From positions 107,230,389 through 107,294,388 of the forward strand of contig NC_135716.1 of assembly GCF_964656455.1 (NCBI RefSeq): a DNA stretch of 64,000 nucleotides. Reading direction: 5' to 3'. Position numbers and translations under genes: made by a program. Below the pieces are notes generated by a model that was given only the letters and a program-made list of their open reading frames with translations, was not told where the DNA came from and did not search any database. This stretch comes from Halichoerus grypus (Eukaryota > Chordata > Mammalia > Carnivora > Phocidae). Shown here piece by piece: positions 50,701 through 63,930 of this stretch (its first letter is position 1; each line of letters opens with the position of its first letter).

Positions 50701-51259
50701 GGTCTTTGCTCTAGAAAACTTAAACTCTAGTTCAGAGTATACACCAAAAGACTGAAGGCAACAGAGAGTCTTAGACTAAAAATGTTACTTAATAAGCAGT
50801 ATTTTCCTCCTTTTTTTTTTTTTTTGCATCTCTAAAAGGTTGTTTTTATTAAGACTCTACTGCATATGCACAGTGAGGGCAGAAGCAACCTCGGTATACA
50901 ATTCCATACTTAGATTATAACTTACAAGATGTACTGGAAAAATGTAGAAGGCAGACAATATGATATATCATATAAAAGTTACAGAGACTATTTGGAAAAG
51001 AAGAAGAAATCAAATTATCACTACTAATAAGGTGATCCTTCTATGGTTTTAGACAGTTCATCAGAATCACAAAACTGTATCTTTTGTCCAGTCTGTCCTG
51101 TTGCTTGTGTTTCCTCCAATTGTTAAAAAGAAAAATGACTTCACATTTGAGCTTCATCTTTCTTCTAGGCAGAAAGGATAGCACATGGACATTCACGGTC
51201 ATGAGAGTGCCATGCATATTTAAGATTCAGCTGCTAAATCTTAAGTAAGATTCAGCATA

Positions 51260-51412
51260 TGTATCATAAGGTGGTATAAGTAGCTGGAGAGACTATGGGA
51301 AAGGCCTGTTAGGCTAGGAATTTAAATGTGATTGTATAGACAACAGAGAACCTGAAGAGGTTTTAAGCAGAGGAATTACTTAATTCAATTTGGAATTTGC
51401 TTTTAATCATGA
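51260..51412. mobile_element. Old L1M-like repeat family, copy 5 (short)
   Basis: 'agaacctgaagaggtttta' and 'agcagaggaattacttaat' match the family block that normally reads along 'gggttttgagcaggg'. Confidence 0.45.
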
Positions 51413-51709
51413 TGAAACTCCTATTCACCATTTTTAGTGATATTTTCTACTTTTTCTCACACAGTCTCTCTTTTCTGATTAAACCAGTCTAATCACTAGG
51501 CTTATTATGTTTGTGTCATCTATACTTTAATTTTACCATTTTTCCTCCTTAAGATAATCTCTTCTCCTACTCAAATATTAAAAGGCCACTGATGATCCAA
51601 TGGTTGTTGACCGATGGTTATCTTCTTCTCAGTCTCTGAGCTTTTATAAAATTTTATTCAGTCGACGTAAGATAGAATGAATTCTTTATGTGTTTGTTTC
51701 TTTTTTTCC

Positions 51710-51795
51710 TTCTTGAATGTAAGCCCCTGGAAGGCAGGTCCTGTGACCTTCAGGCTTTGCAAATGAAGGAACTGGAAAATACATGTTGATTGACT
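51710..51795 (+). mobile_element. L2 3' end fragment
   Basis: 'gaatgtaagcccctggaag' and 'gcaggtcctgtgaccttca' match the L2 terminal block; the very end has decayed. Confidence 0.55.
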
Positions 51796-53164
51796 CTTTC
51801 CCTAGTCTAATCAGTAAGACAGATGTGTTTTGGAATGTAGTGCATTGTTTAGCAATATTGTGAATATTAAATTGGCAAATACCACTATTTCATGAACAAT
51901 TTCACTTTTTTGGATAAATATAATTTTGTACAGCTATAATATTCTTCTTTAGGAGACATATTTTTAGGCTCTTTTTTCTTGGGTGCTGTTATGGGTCTTC
52001 AAAAATTTCTCCCACAATTAGGGAACTTTCCCCTATGGCCCTTTTGAATCTTTGGTTTTAACTTATTCCCTACACAACTCCTAGGAACCCTTGAGTTATT
52101 TACCTTTTTTCTGCTGAGACCCCTTTGCTTTTTCAGGGGTCCCTACTGAATAGACCTTAGGGTGACCTCACATTAACTTATTTTATATGGGTCTCTTAAC
52201 TGGTCCACAGAAAAATTTTACATTTGCTTTGCCCTGACATCCTAGGAATGCAGGCTGGTCAAGGTATAGTTGCATCTCTTTTAACTCATTTTTCAGCAGC
52301 AGACAACGCCCCAGGTGAAGGAGAGAGGAAGGAAGGTGGAGAGGAAGCATCCTAGAGTGGCTTACATCTAAGGAAGTTTCGGGGAAGTCTTTGAGAAGTC
52401 CTCAGTTCTCAGGAATGAGCCTGCCTTAGTCTCTCTGTCCTGTTCCATAATTGGCTGAGGCAGGGGAATGCAGTACAATGCAGGGATGGATCTCACAGCA
52501 GAAGAGCTGGGGCCCTTGATCAGTTATGTTACCTGTAGCTGGAGTTCTGTGAGGTTGCCACAAGGATACTTGGATTTTCTGCCATAGCCAGCGTAAGGTA
52601 AGCAGCCACTTAGTATATGGTTTTTCAGAGGGCGAATAAACAAACATTGCATTGTATTTTGAAATCTTCTCTTGATCAATATGAGGAGAAATGTTATAGC
52701 ACCAAAGGTGCTATGAATTTACACACAAAAAAGTATGTATTAAAAGAGAAAAATGAGATTGCATGCAGAAGGCTGGAAGGGTTTTTTACCCTAAATTTTC
52801 AGTCGTGGTTTTCACAGCAAATCACAGTAGTTATTATTCAAGTATTACAACTGCTTCTCTTTATTTGGAAGAAAGTGTCATCTCTTTCCTAAGTAATGTG
52901 ACTGTCAATAAATTACTTAACTTCTCTAAACCTCAGCATGCTCACTAATAATTTAAGACAATACCTGCTTTCCCTTTCTTACAGTATTTTAGCAATACTC
53001 AGTTGGAAATTAAAAAAAATAAAAGATGTAAAAATGATTTGTAACATGTGAAACACCGTATCAGTAAAAGTTATTGTTACCACAATCTGCGTACCAAATT
53101 TAAACATTAGTAGTTATGTAATCATTTATTAAAACATATAAAATCATGTAATTTTGCCCCTCTC

Positions 53165-53565
53165 ATTTAAGGACTCTTCCTCACCAGTACCACCCTCATC
53201 CAAGTCCCCATGATTTCTCACTGACTACTCTTCCAGCCTCCCAAAGAGCCTCCCTGCTTGCACTCTGCTCTGATCCTACATTGCAGCCTCCAGAACATGG
53301 GCTAGGTGGTCTCTTATAACATAAATCATATCATGTCCCTCCTTTGCTTAAAATATTCCAGCACCTTCCCAAAGCCCTTCAAATAAGATCCAAAATCCTG
53401 TACAATCACTTTATCATCTGGCTCCTGCCTATCTCTCAGACCTCATCTCATTCTACTTCACCTTGTACCAATTAAGCTAGAGCCATAATGACCTTTTCTA
53501 GGTTGCTCCAATAAGTCATTCTCACCTTCACTAACTGTTCTCCTTGCCTGGAATTTTCAGACCCT
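53165..53565 (+). mobile_element. L2 LINE fragment
   Basis: L2 blocks such as 'atcatatcatgtccctcct', 'agatccaaaatcctgtaca' and 'tctggctcctgcctatctc' in order; truncated before the 3' end. Confidence 0.83.
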
Positions 53566-54464
53566 TATAGTCAAAAAGAAAAAAAGAGAAAATTATTGCT
53601 AATGGAAATGTGTAAATAATATAGGAATAATTCTGTTGTAACAAGTAGTTTATTCTTATTGCAGTTTATCAGCTATCGGGAAATGTAGATGCCAACTAAC
53701 CAATTAAACTATGAAGTGATGGTCACATATTCTTCCTTTCTGTTCCTTTCCATTAATAGGAGATTTTATGACTTTTAAAAAAATCATTCAATAAAATTCA
53801 TCTTTAATTTTCTGAAAAGAAAAAAGGTAAAGAATTGTTCTTCCTTCTAGCTGTTGGGATCTTGTTAGTTACCAATCATAAAATCTTCAGAAAATGGGAA
53901 GTAGTTTATAGGGGTCAGAAATTTCACTGCAAAGAGCAATGGATGTTATGTGACATACACATGGGCTCAGAGAAAAACATTTTTAAAAATGCTTTTTCAT
54001 GCAAAATTAATAAATGTTAATGTAAATGTTAAAACACCCAAGTTGTGATTCCCGGTGTCTGACCCTCTTCATAGTTCACTGAAAGAAAACGAGAAAATGC
54101 TGCCCAAACCTAGAACACCTTCCCTCAGTGTAGGTGGGATTTGTGTCTGTATCTGCTCTTAACATTAATGGGATTTAATCGAATAGGGCTGATACACACA
54201 TATCAGAAAAGTCACTCAAATTATTATAGGCATAGCCAGTCATGGGACATAATTCATAGTACACTCAACTGAAAGTGTTTTACATTAAAACGTGAAATAA
54301 CACATATTAAGAAGTAAACTTTATAGCCGTTTTTGGAGCGGGGACTTAAAATATCTTTAATATTGGACTTCCAGTATTAAATAAAAGACAAGTTTATAAA
54401 GAGTTCAATAATTGGACAGGCTACATATTGATTTTTTCCTTTGTTATGTAATATTACCCACTTC

Positions 54465-54780
54465 TCCATCCAGAGCCATGTCGTACCGGGTTGAAGAGTG
54501 CTAGAAACATGGTCGCTGTTGTGTATTGGAATGTGGAGAGACGGAAAGGCTGTCACAGCAGTCAATAAGATCTGAGAGGTGTTGACTAATTGCCTGCTAA
54601 TTACACAGTAAATTGTCTAATTAAGCTGATGGTTAATTAGGGTACGCTTGCACAGCAGTCTTGTGGAATTTGTGTCTGATGTCTGGGAAGCAGCTTGTGT
54701 AATTGGCAAACTGGTAAGGACTGGCAGAGAACATGACTGGAAAGCTCACTGCCAGTGGATGACAGAATAAGGATTTAGTG
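54465..54780. promoter_or_regulatory. Candidate conserved non-coding element with homeodomain-type sites
   Basis: Repeat-free segment with four TAATT/TAATTA cores within 53 bp (54587-54591, 54598-54603, 54618-54623, 54634-54639). This is the kind of clustering seen in developmental enhancers. Function inferred only. Confidence 0.3.
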
Positions 54781-55244
54781 GAAACAAAAGGGTTGTCATT
54801 TTTATACTGAAGGTTTTGTTTCAGTTCTGCAGCTATTCTGCAGTGAGCAATTGACAAATACATCTGAAGCCTAAATTACGTGAGTAAAGGAAGGCTTAAG
54901 ATGTGCTTCAACATGTAAAATATGCTGCTGGCTTGCCATGTATCAGCCCTGATACACTGTATCACATTAAATTACTACACACGTTGTGTTTTTGCAGCTC
55001 CTCTTTTTAACATATGTTATTTGCTGTTCATATGCAAAAAAATTACGAAAATCCCCTCCATCTAAGGGAAAAATTGCCTCTTTTATGAAAAAATGAAAAG
55101 ATGACAAATGTGACTGATTAAAAGACAACTGAAATAAGAACTTTGAGTTCATTATTTAATTTTTAATTTATGCATGACTAAGAACCATAAAATATTAGAC
55201 ATAATACAGATATGTTTGGATAATACTTTAAAGAAACAAAGCAT

Positions 55245-55456
55245 TTAATTAATTAATTAATTAATTAATTAATTAGAGAGAGAGCGCAAGCACGCCGGGT
55301 GAGGAGGGGCAGAGGAGGAGGGAGAGAGAGAATCTTAAACAGGCTCCATGCCCAGTGCAGAGCCCAGTGCAGGGATCTATCTCACAACCCTGAGACCGTA
55401 ACCTGAACCGATATCAAGAGTTGGACGCTTAACCAGTTGAGCCACCCAGTCACCCC
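55245..55456 (-). mobile_element. CAN SINE, older subfamily, with (TTAA)n tail
   Basis: Reversed copy with the older body 'atcaagagttggacgctta' and head 'gccacccagtcacccc'. Its A-rich tail has become a (TTAA)n microsatellite (55245-55275). Target duplications are only vaguely visible. Confidence 0.88.
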
Positions 55457-57049
55457 AAGACATTTTTTTAATGAGAAAATTTCAGTTTTATCATTTATAT
55501 GATTTTACCATGCAACTAGCTTTTGCTTATAATTTAGTAAAATGTAAAAATAGAATATTTCAATATCTTATTAAATGCTTTTCATTTCTGAATGGATATG
55601 AATTACCTGCAAAATTTGAGTGCCTTTAAAACTAGAAGCTCCAGGGGGTTTGTTTTGCTGCTATTATTGTTCTTCATAGCTGAGAAAGTTTAACTTTCTG
55701 TTTCAAAAAGTTATCTATGATTGAAATACATGAAAATTCTCTCTGTAAGTAAACTAATCCATTGAAGAATACAGGCCCTTTATAAATGAATTTAGGTACA
55801 CATACATGTCACCTCTTTATAAGGGACCTGATGCAAATGATCACTTCTATTACCACTTACCACCCAGGTTCCAAAATTTTTGTGGATTATAGGTTGCAGT
55901 TGAAACAAAAGGTTACAGGTGAACAATAAATCTTGGTTTTGTACTTTTGTGTTAATAAAGCAAGAGAAAATTCTAACATTTCAAAGCTAGATATCTAAAA
56001 GATAAGAAGGCCTTAAGTGAAATTATGGTATCAACATTTTTTTCTGCTTTCTTAGCAAATAAAATGTGTGTCTGCCTGTGACTGGATGGATATGTATATA
56101 TTTTTTCTCACTGTTTTCCATAGAGAATTTGAAGTCTGTATCTACTATGTTTTTAAATAGAAGGAGAAAAATACATACTATGTGCTCTCTAAAATGTCTT
56201 TGAACTAGCATTAACCTTGGAGATATATGCATGGTAAATGAAAATATTTACTATTTTAGGAGAAAAGGTGTTTTTCAACCTGTTTTAAAGCAATACTTTA
56301 AAATATTAAATCACAGATATAAAAAAGATGTAAAATAAAAGTATTCTTTATTTCAAGAGTAAAAAAAATCATATTCTTTCTGTGTGGAGTCTTAGGTTAT
56401 GAAGTCTTTATAAAGAAATTATGCAAGATAGAAGAAAAATGAATTTACCAAAGGGAATACAAGGCTAAACATTGAAATTGCTTATTTAAAGATATATCTC
56501 CTGAGGGAGAAAAATCAGATGGAGGTCAGATGTTGCAACTTCAACCATTCTATATTTTGATCTACTCAGTTTTTCATTTTATTCTTCAGACAGATAATAT
56601 AAAAAGTTGATTTATTATAAGTGATAAAAGTTTGCATAAAAAAAAATCAAGTAGATCTATCTATCATTGTAATTAAAGTTTTAAGGAAGAATTTTTACAA
56701 GACATAACCTTCAAGAAAAATTCCTCCTTTATGTTTACATATAAATTTCAATGTTTTTTTCTATTAAGTCAAAATCTAATCTATATTAATGGTTTCCATT
56801 AATATACAGCTATCAAAAGAATATGTTCTATATGTCATCATCTGTTAAGAACTTCTTAAAATACTCTAAATTGGCACATATGTATTTATTTATATTTACA
56901 TATACACATATACCTAACATACATGTGTATATGTGTGTTATGTAATCTCAGTTTCTTTTTCAATTCCTTAGAAAATTTTATCCCTATAATTTAAAAAACG
57001 CAAGGTAAAGAAATAACAATATTTATTAACCTTAGCCATCAACCTTATT

Positions 57050-57725
57050 CTAAAACACTTGTTTTCTTTTATAATTTACATACCATAAAGTTTACTCTTT
57101 TAAAATATGTAACTTTCACTGTTATCTAATTAATTTCAGAGTGTTTCCATCACTCCTGAAAAGAAGCCCATACCTGTTAGCAGTCACTCCCCATTCTCCA
57201 CATCCCCTAGCCCCTGGAGACCACTAATGTATATTCTATCTCCATGGATTTGCCTATTTTGGACATTTTGTATAAATACACTCATACGGTATGTGACCTT
57301 TTGTATCTGGTTGCTTTTACTTAGCATATTTTCAGAGATATCCCATGTTGTATCATGTATCAAACGTCATTCTTTTTTTGTGGATAAACTACGTTTTGTT
57401 TATCTATTCAGTGGTTCATGAATATTTGGGGTTTTTTCCTACTTATTGCCCATTATAAGTAGTATTTTCTTGAACATTCATTTATAAGTTTTTGAATGGA
57501 TGTATATATCCAGTTCTCTTTCAGATATACCTAGTTGCAGAATTACTGGGTGATGTGGTAACTGTATGTTTAACTTTTTGATGAGCTGCCAAACTGTTCT
57601 CCAAAGTGGCTGCACCATATACTTTCCACTAGCAATGTATGAGGTCTCTAATTTCTTCACATACTCACCAACATTGCTTTTTTTATTATAGCCATCAGAA
57701 TGAGTGTGAAATTTTTCTCATTGTA
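57050..57725. mobile_element. Old LINE-1 (L1M-type) non-coding segment
   Basis: Carries a long, well-known L1M stretch in order: 'cagtcactccccattctcc', 'agcccctggagaccactaa', 'gatgagctgccaaactgtt', 'ccaaagtggctgcaccata'. Strand not assigned. Ancient and shared by most placental mammals. Confidence 0.8.
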
Positions 57726-58504
57726 ATATTGACTCCTACTATAAGTGATAACTAAAATAGTAAAAGTATGAAGGCCTAATAATTGCATTAATATTCTTAA
57801 TAGCATATCACCATAACAACAAGTCAATAGAACTAACAGTTAAAGTAGCTGCCATTTTTCATTCTTCTCTCTAATTCCAGAAGGTGTGGTCATCAGGAAA
57901 GGCTGACCCACTTCCACTGAAGGCATGACATAAGAGCAAGTCTGAAAATTGACTTTGGGGAATGGGGGTATAGGCAACCTCTGAAGAATAGGCCGGTTTA
58001 TTTGGGTTCTTGGCCTTTGAGAGAAAATGTTACAAGGTGGCATATAATCAAAGAGTAGTCTCTTGCCGTTTGGTCATTTATATAGTTCGAGGATATGAAT
58101 AAATGTTCCAAGCTAAATTTTGAGTATAACATAGTGAATTAAAGCCTAGGAGAAACAATTAATATGTTCTAGATAGCAAGGATAAGGACTATTACTCTAG
58201 GAGTCTGAATCAGATGTTCTTCCCTATTCTCTGCTGCCCTGCTTAGTGGTTTTATCATTCTGGGTCCAAATGCATAGACTGTGAGACTTAAAAAAGATTT
58301 ACCTTAGCTCTTGCTCTAGTCTAAGAGTTCCCATAGACAGATGAGGAGAATTAGTCTTAGTAACAGCTTTGTTCAGGTTCATATAGATGGTGATTGGACA
58401 CTCTCCTACTGTGTACTTGGTACTCTTATCACTGTATTTTTGTAGTATTTTATAGTCACTATAGTTCTCTGTTCATTTTTATGGTTCATGTATTATAGAA
58501 CTAT

Positions 58505-59360
58505 GACTCTGTCCTTGCTCTCAGAGAACTTCAAGTCTTGTGGTAAGATGCACCAGCAGCCAATTCACATACTTTGTAAAACACACTAGAGAGGAAGAAA
58601 TGAGAGCTGTAAAAATCCAGAGGAGGCACCAGACCAAGCTGGAGGCAAGGGGTGTCACTGGAGAATAGATGAGTCTAAGAGGAGTCCTGAATAGTGCCTC
58701 TGGGAAGAAGAGGGACGTGGTGTGACTGAGTAGTGTGTGCAAAGTTAAGCAGAGAGGGAAAGCCCAGTGGAAGTGGGAGTTTAGCTTCCCTAGCAGGATG
58801 ATGTAATGAGAAGAGGGAAAGCTAGACTAGAACCAGATTATAAAGGGCCTTGTTCATTAAGAGTTTAGACTTTATCTTAAAGGATAACAAATGGACATTA
58901 TGCTGAGAATGACGTGACAGGCTTGGATGTACTTTTGAGCAAGGTTTCTCTGATGAGGTATGAAGTATTTAGCAAATAGGCACGTAAGAGTGGGAGAGGA
59001 TCCATGTATTCATTCTACAAGTATTTGGTAACAAACCACTCCGTTTCCAGACACTGCTCAGGCACTGAGTTTAGCGTGGTGACAAACATGGTAACTTCAT
59101 GGTGTGTACAGATGCAGCATACTAGGGAAGAAATGCTATTGTCTCAAGGCTGGGGCTGGAGTAAGGCGAACCTGTTTGAAAGGTATAAAGGAGAATCAAG
59201 TACCAGCTTGATGTTTGATTGCGTGAAGGTAGGGATGGGAAGGGAGAAGGCAAGAATGACTCCAGGATCTTTAACTTGGCCGCTGTTTATGGTTGTTCCA
59301 TTCACAAAGAAAGTGAATATAATAGGAGGAGAAAAATATGATTTTGGTGTTCTGTGCCAT
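58505..59360. mobile_element. Old L1M-like repeat family, copy 6 (longest)
   Basis: 'ctctcagagaacttcaagt', 'attataaagggccttgttc', 'agactttatcttaaaggat', 'gacgtgacaggcttggatg' and 'gaatgactccaggatcttt' in family order. The longest open frame of the window (59004-59534) lies largely inside it and is therefore not taken as a gene. Confidence 0.6.
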
Positions 59361-59922
59361 TCACTGAAGCAGAACTTTTCAATATCAAAAGAAAACTGTC
59401 AATGGGTACTTTTATTCTCCAACTATAATTACTTCAAATATTTGGAAGGAAAAGGTCACCCTAATAGAGGAATTGCAGTTATTAAAATTGAACTGAAAAT
59501 GTTAATAATTTCTCAGATGAGATATAAGCACTAATGTAGAGTTCTAAAGTTTGAACTCAATTTAATTATTCTAAAATTAGATCTAAAACTAACATCTAAA
59601 GGGGAAAAGTTAACAGGATGTTAAATCAATATGATTAATTAACTTGATATAAATAACTTGAGTATTGCTATGTTTATCTGTAAATCATTTATCATGATAC
59701 CAGCTGTAAAAGAAAATCTTAATAATAATGATAATGATGTGTGTCATCCTCCCACTCACAGAGGTGTCATGACAAATTGTTAACGAACTGTCTTACAGCA
59801 CTTCACAGACTCAAATGCTAATGTAATAATAACATAATCAATAATAATAAAATCAACAATGGAACAAATAATTTGATGCAGCTTTGAAAGGCAAATTTAT
59901 TAAAACTTTGAGTTTACATGTT

Positions 59923-60013
59923 GAACTCTCTCTGTCTCTCTCCCTCACTCTTCCCCCTCTCCCTCTTCCTGTCCTTCTCTTTCTTTCTCTCTTTCCCTCC
60001 CCTTCTTTCTCAA
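59923..60013 (+). repeat. Polypyrimidine (CT-rich) tract
   Basis: About 90 bp almost purely C and T on the plus strand. Open frames crossing it on both strands give low-complexity Ser/Leu/Pro or Arg/Glu-rich translations and are not genes. Confidence 0.9.
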
Positions 60014-60099
60014 AGGGGGTATTGATCATTTCCATAGAATCAGTTGCCAAATCCAGAACAGTACATAAATATGTATCTTCCATTCCCACGCTGACTTTC

Positions 60100-60352
60100 A
60101 TTACTCAAGACCTCATTTATCCTCACTTAGAACATTGCATGAACCTCTTAAAAGGTCTGATTTCCATGCGTCTACTGACAGAAATCAATGTACTTATTTG
60201 CAACCAAATTTATCTCCCTAAAGTATATTTGGACATGTCTCTCCACTGTCTACTTGTAGGACAAAGTTCATACTCCTTAGTGTGTCATACAAGGCCCTCT
60301 GTCACCGCAACCCAATATTTTCTTAACCTTCATTTCATCTATACCTTTTCAC
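60100..60352 (+). mobile_element. L2 LINE fragment
   Basis: Diverged L2 blocks around 'caaagttcatactccttag' and 'gtcatacaaggccctctgt'. Confidence 0.65.
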
Positions 60353-60927
60353 AAAAAGGCTAAATAACAGAGGGCTAAGATTTTTTAAATATAAGTGTCC
60401 CCTCAGTAGCCTTATCTGATTTCTCAGAGCCCACATGTTCTTGTTATCATCTGGTCTCCAGACCATGCTTGTACACATGAAGTTGAGGCTGCTCACTGCT
60501 CAAGAAAAACCTGCTTGAGGGCAGTCTGCGTGTTCACTGCAGATGCCATGTTCTGCCTCCCCCCAGTGCTTGTTTATGCAGCGTGCTTCCGTCTGAAGAG
60601 CCGTCCCCCACATCTGGCCTCTCGAGCACTTAATTTGCCCTCCAGAGTCAGTATAGATGTGACCCTCCCTGGAGACCTTCTCTTCCCTTAAAACTGTGTT
60701 CCCATAAACCTTTGGAGTTCTAGAACTTACTGCTTTAATAGGAGGGAGACAAAAATTGCAGCTCTGTCCCTAAGACACTGTCTATGTAGCCTTGTAAAAT
60801 GGAGTGGGCGAACCGACTATTAGCTCCCTTCTGTTCTACCGTGCTACATGTTTCATTAGAACATTTTTATTTTTCTTTAGAATCATTTGAGTAGCAGATC
60901 CATCTCCCTCTGAAAAAGTAACACTGG

Positions 60928-61075
60928 GTATTTATTGTGTACATATTACGTGCCAGGCATTCTGAAACCCACGTAATGTACACTTTCTCTTTCACTACCA
61001 GCAACTCACTATGTTAGATGTCATAATCCCCACTGCATGGACAAACTGAGGCTTAACAATTTCCAAATCCCCTTG
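60928..61075 (-). mobile_element. MIR SINE
   Basis: 'gggtatttattgtgtacat', 'acgtgccaggcattctgaa' and 'acaaactgaggcttaacaa' in reversed MIR order. Confidence 0.8.
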
Positions 61076-62699
61076 TTTTCGTACATCCCCTACAGTCGTG
61101 GTTCGGTGCCACAAAGACAGCAGACAATCAGCAAACACTGAATTTCTTCTATTTCATGTTAGGATTTTTATTCTTCTAGATGGAAATGTGATATGATTTA
61201 TCATATGATAAAAACTGATCAGTAGTGTTCTTTTGCCATCATTTGGCTACAGGTTGAATTTAAGTTGCTGCAGGTTTTCAGGAAAGAAGTGAGAAACCTG
61301 TTAAAAGATTGACTATGGGCCTCCTCATAACCACCTTATTTTATGGGACAAGATTTCTCCCTCCTAAGTCCATAGCTCTTGGGATCATCTTTGACTATTC
61401 ATTGATAATCATTGTTTTGTTGGTTTTATTTCCATGGCCTATGTTCCAGTAAGAATGTTTCACATCCCATCCCATTTACCTGCTTTTGGACAAAAATGAT
61501 TTTACTCCAGGATTCACCTACTTTACTAGCAAGATTGTATGTCAGGTAGAGCAGATTCAAATCCAGGACCCCCATAGAGAAGGAGATGACCCTGAACTCA
61601 CACCTTTATCTCTTAAAAATTTAAACACTGTAGACAATTTGAGAGGCAATGAAAAAGTTTCTTCTGAATTGAGCTCCTCTGGGCTCTGGATTTCCATGGC
61701 TTCCTTCACTACTTGTGTTTTAGTACAGTGGTATGAATATGAAAATCCTTGGTAGCAGGGGATTATCTTCTCCCCAGTGTTCGGTGCAATATTTTAAAGG
61801 TGTCCCAACATTATAGATTATGCTGAAATAATACAGCCTACTTGATATTACATTCTGTATTCATATTTACTATAAAATGTCTTGCTCCAGCACATTCCTT
61901 AACTTCCTATAGAGAAGGATGTAATGTACAACAGAGAAGTGCATTTTTTAGAAACACTGAAATGAAAGTTGTTGATTTTAAAAGACATTTTGTCACAGAT
62001 GAGTGAGGGAGAAAGAGATCAAACCAGCAGGTCTAGCCAATCCAAGGTTTCATTCATGCATCTCTTCTGCTTAGTGCTTTCCCCTTCGGTATCATTAGCA
62101 TTTTCATTTCGAAAAATGACAGTCTGCCGTGGAAGCAGTAAAAATGTTCAACCTGTGGTTTAAATTATTGATTTTTTAGAATATTGAAGCAGTATTTCAA
62201 ATGGATTTTGTTAGAGATACTTCTGGGTGGGGGGTTTCAAAGGTAATTTGATATCCAAAAGCCTGTATATTTCAAAGACTTTCCATTCTTTGAATTTCTT
62301 TAGACTCTGGTTGATTGGATAAAAATGTTTATTGTCTTCGGGATTATAAGTAGCAGATCATTGCTGCTTGAACTTGAAACATATATCTGTAGATTGTGCT
62401 CTTCATGATTTATGGTGTATGTTCAGACTGTGATCAACTGGCAAAATAAATCATTTGGAAACAAAAGCTGATTTTAAAGTGAAGGAAAACATGCTGTGAT
62501 TTACATGCATAGAAGGTCAATAGTCCAATTGATAGCTAATTTATTGTAATAAAGGATGCAAGGTGTGGTTCTATAAGAATGGATTTTAATGAAGCTCCTC
62601 AAATTTTATTATGCTAATAGGGAGTAGAGTGTGGCTGCAGTGATTTTCCTTAAAATCTTTTTAAGTCTCTCACCACAGTCAACACTCACATAAGAACAG

Positions 62700-63000
62700 A
62701 AAATGTTTTGACAAGGAGCAGGATTACTGACTGCTGTGTGTATGCTGTGCAGGTAGTTTGCTATTCGCAGCATGTTTCTGCTTATGGAAAAAAGCTACTT
62801 AAAAAAATTACATTATATCAAAATGACTTGATCTGCAATCATTCCAGGAGTCGAAGCCCTGTTGAAGTCAATGAGGGCTTGGAGTGCAAATTTAGGACTG
62901 TATCGAGCTTAATATGTGGAGAATTGCATCATATCTTGTGATGTCAAGTATCGCACAGCAATGGGATGGCACAAATTTGAAATAAAACCTGATATTGTCT
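62700..63000. promoter_or_regulatory. Candidate conserved element, possibly from an old amniote repeat
   Basis: 'cgaagccctgttgaagtca' followed by 'atgagggcttggagtgcaa' resembles an old amniote repeat with 'attgaagtcaatgg'-type cores. It sits in a stretch free of younger insertions. Speculative. Confidence 0.25.
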
Positions 63001-63334
63001 CTTTGACGAGTGTCAATGAATTAAAAACACTGTATCAGAAGAGATCTTTTTGAGGCATTGGGCCACAAAAAAGGAAATCTGCTACTAAATATATGAGCGG
63101 TATCTGTAACTGTGGATGTTTTAAACCAGCTTAAAAATGCCTTCCCAATGGCAGTACTACCATGGAAGTTGGTTGGAGAATCTGCTGATGGTGCTACTTT
63201 TGGGGGGAAATGCTTAATCTGAGGGTGTAAAACCCCGACATCAAATCTTTTTGTAGAGCTTCCTTCCTCTAAGAACTGTACAGTGGAAAATATGACTGAA
63301 ACAATTTATATATATTATTATGACATGAATCATC

Positions 63335-63537
63335 TGATTTAATCTTCATGACAGCACTTAGAAATAAGAATTTTATATTTTTTCATATTGTTTCATAATG
63401 TTACAATTAGGGAAACAAGAGTCCCAGAAAAGTAAGTAAATTACTCAGGGTCACACAGCTATTAAATAGTGAGGCCAGAGTTCTTGCTCAGGTTTATATA
63501 ACTCCAAAAGCAATGCTTTTCTACTACACAACACGTG
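63335..63537 (-). mobile_element. MIR SINE
   Basis: 'tgatttaatcttcatgaca', 'attactcagggtcacacag' and 'aatagtgaggccagagttc' in reversed MIR order. Confidence 0.82.
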
Positions 63538-63644
63538 TCTCCCTTTATTCTTTAAAAATGGCATCAGTAGAAGTTAAAAAAGAAAATGAAGATACAGAAG
63601 AGTAGTGAGCCCTCATAGTTACACAATATTTGTGATATTTAGTT

Positions 63645-63683
63645 CTTTTTTGTTTTTTTTTTGTTTTTTGTTTTTTGTTTTTA
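63645..63683 (+). repeat. T-rich (GTTTTTT)n tract
   Basis: Runs of 'tttttgttttttg' over about 40 bp. Confidence 0.85.
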
Positions 63684-63779
63684 GTTTCAGGGGTAAAACC
63701 ACTCATGTGTGCTCCCTTCCCCCTTCCATTAGGTGCTTGCCTGATTGAAAACAATTCCTATGTGTTTAAGTCTCAGGTG

Positions 63780-63930
63780 CTGTAGGTGAATTAACTCACT
63801 AAATCTCCACAACAATTCTATGCAGTATATATTAATATTAGTCTCACGGAATAGAGGAGGACATGAGACACAGAAAGGTTGTTCTAGTGAAACCATTAGT
63901 AAGTGGTAGAGCAGAGGCGATATCTACCAT
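63780..63930 (-). mobile_element. MIR SINE
   Basis: 'aattctatgcagtatatat', 'gagacacagaaaggttgtt' and 'ccattagtaagtggtagag' in reversed MIR order. Confidence 0.75.

Noticed and set aside
59004..59534. Longest open frame in the window (176 codons, plus)
   Set aside because: Begins inside and largely overlaps an old L1M-like repeat; no domain, no splice context, composition of translated repeat. Chance open frame.
59884..60363. 159-codon open frame, plus
   Set aside because: Crosses the polypyrimidine tract (a Leu/Ser/Pro run) and then an L2 fragment; low-complexity translation.
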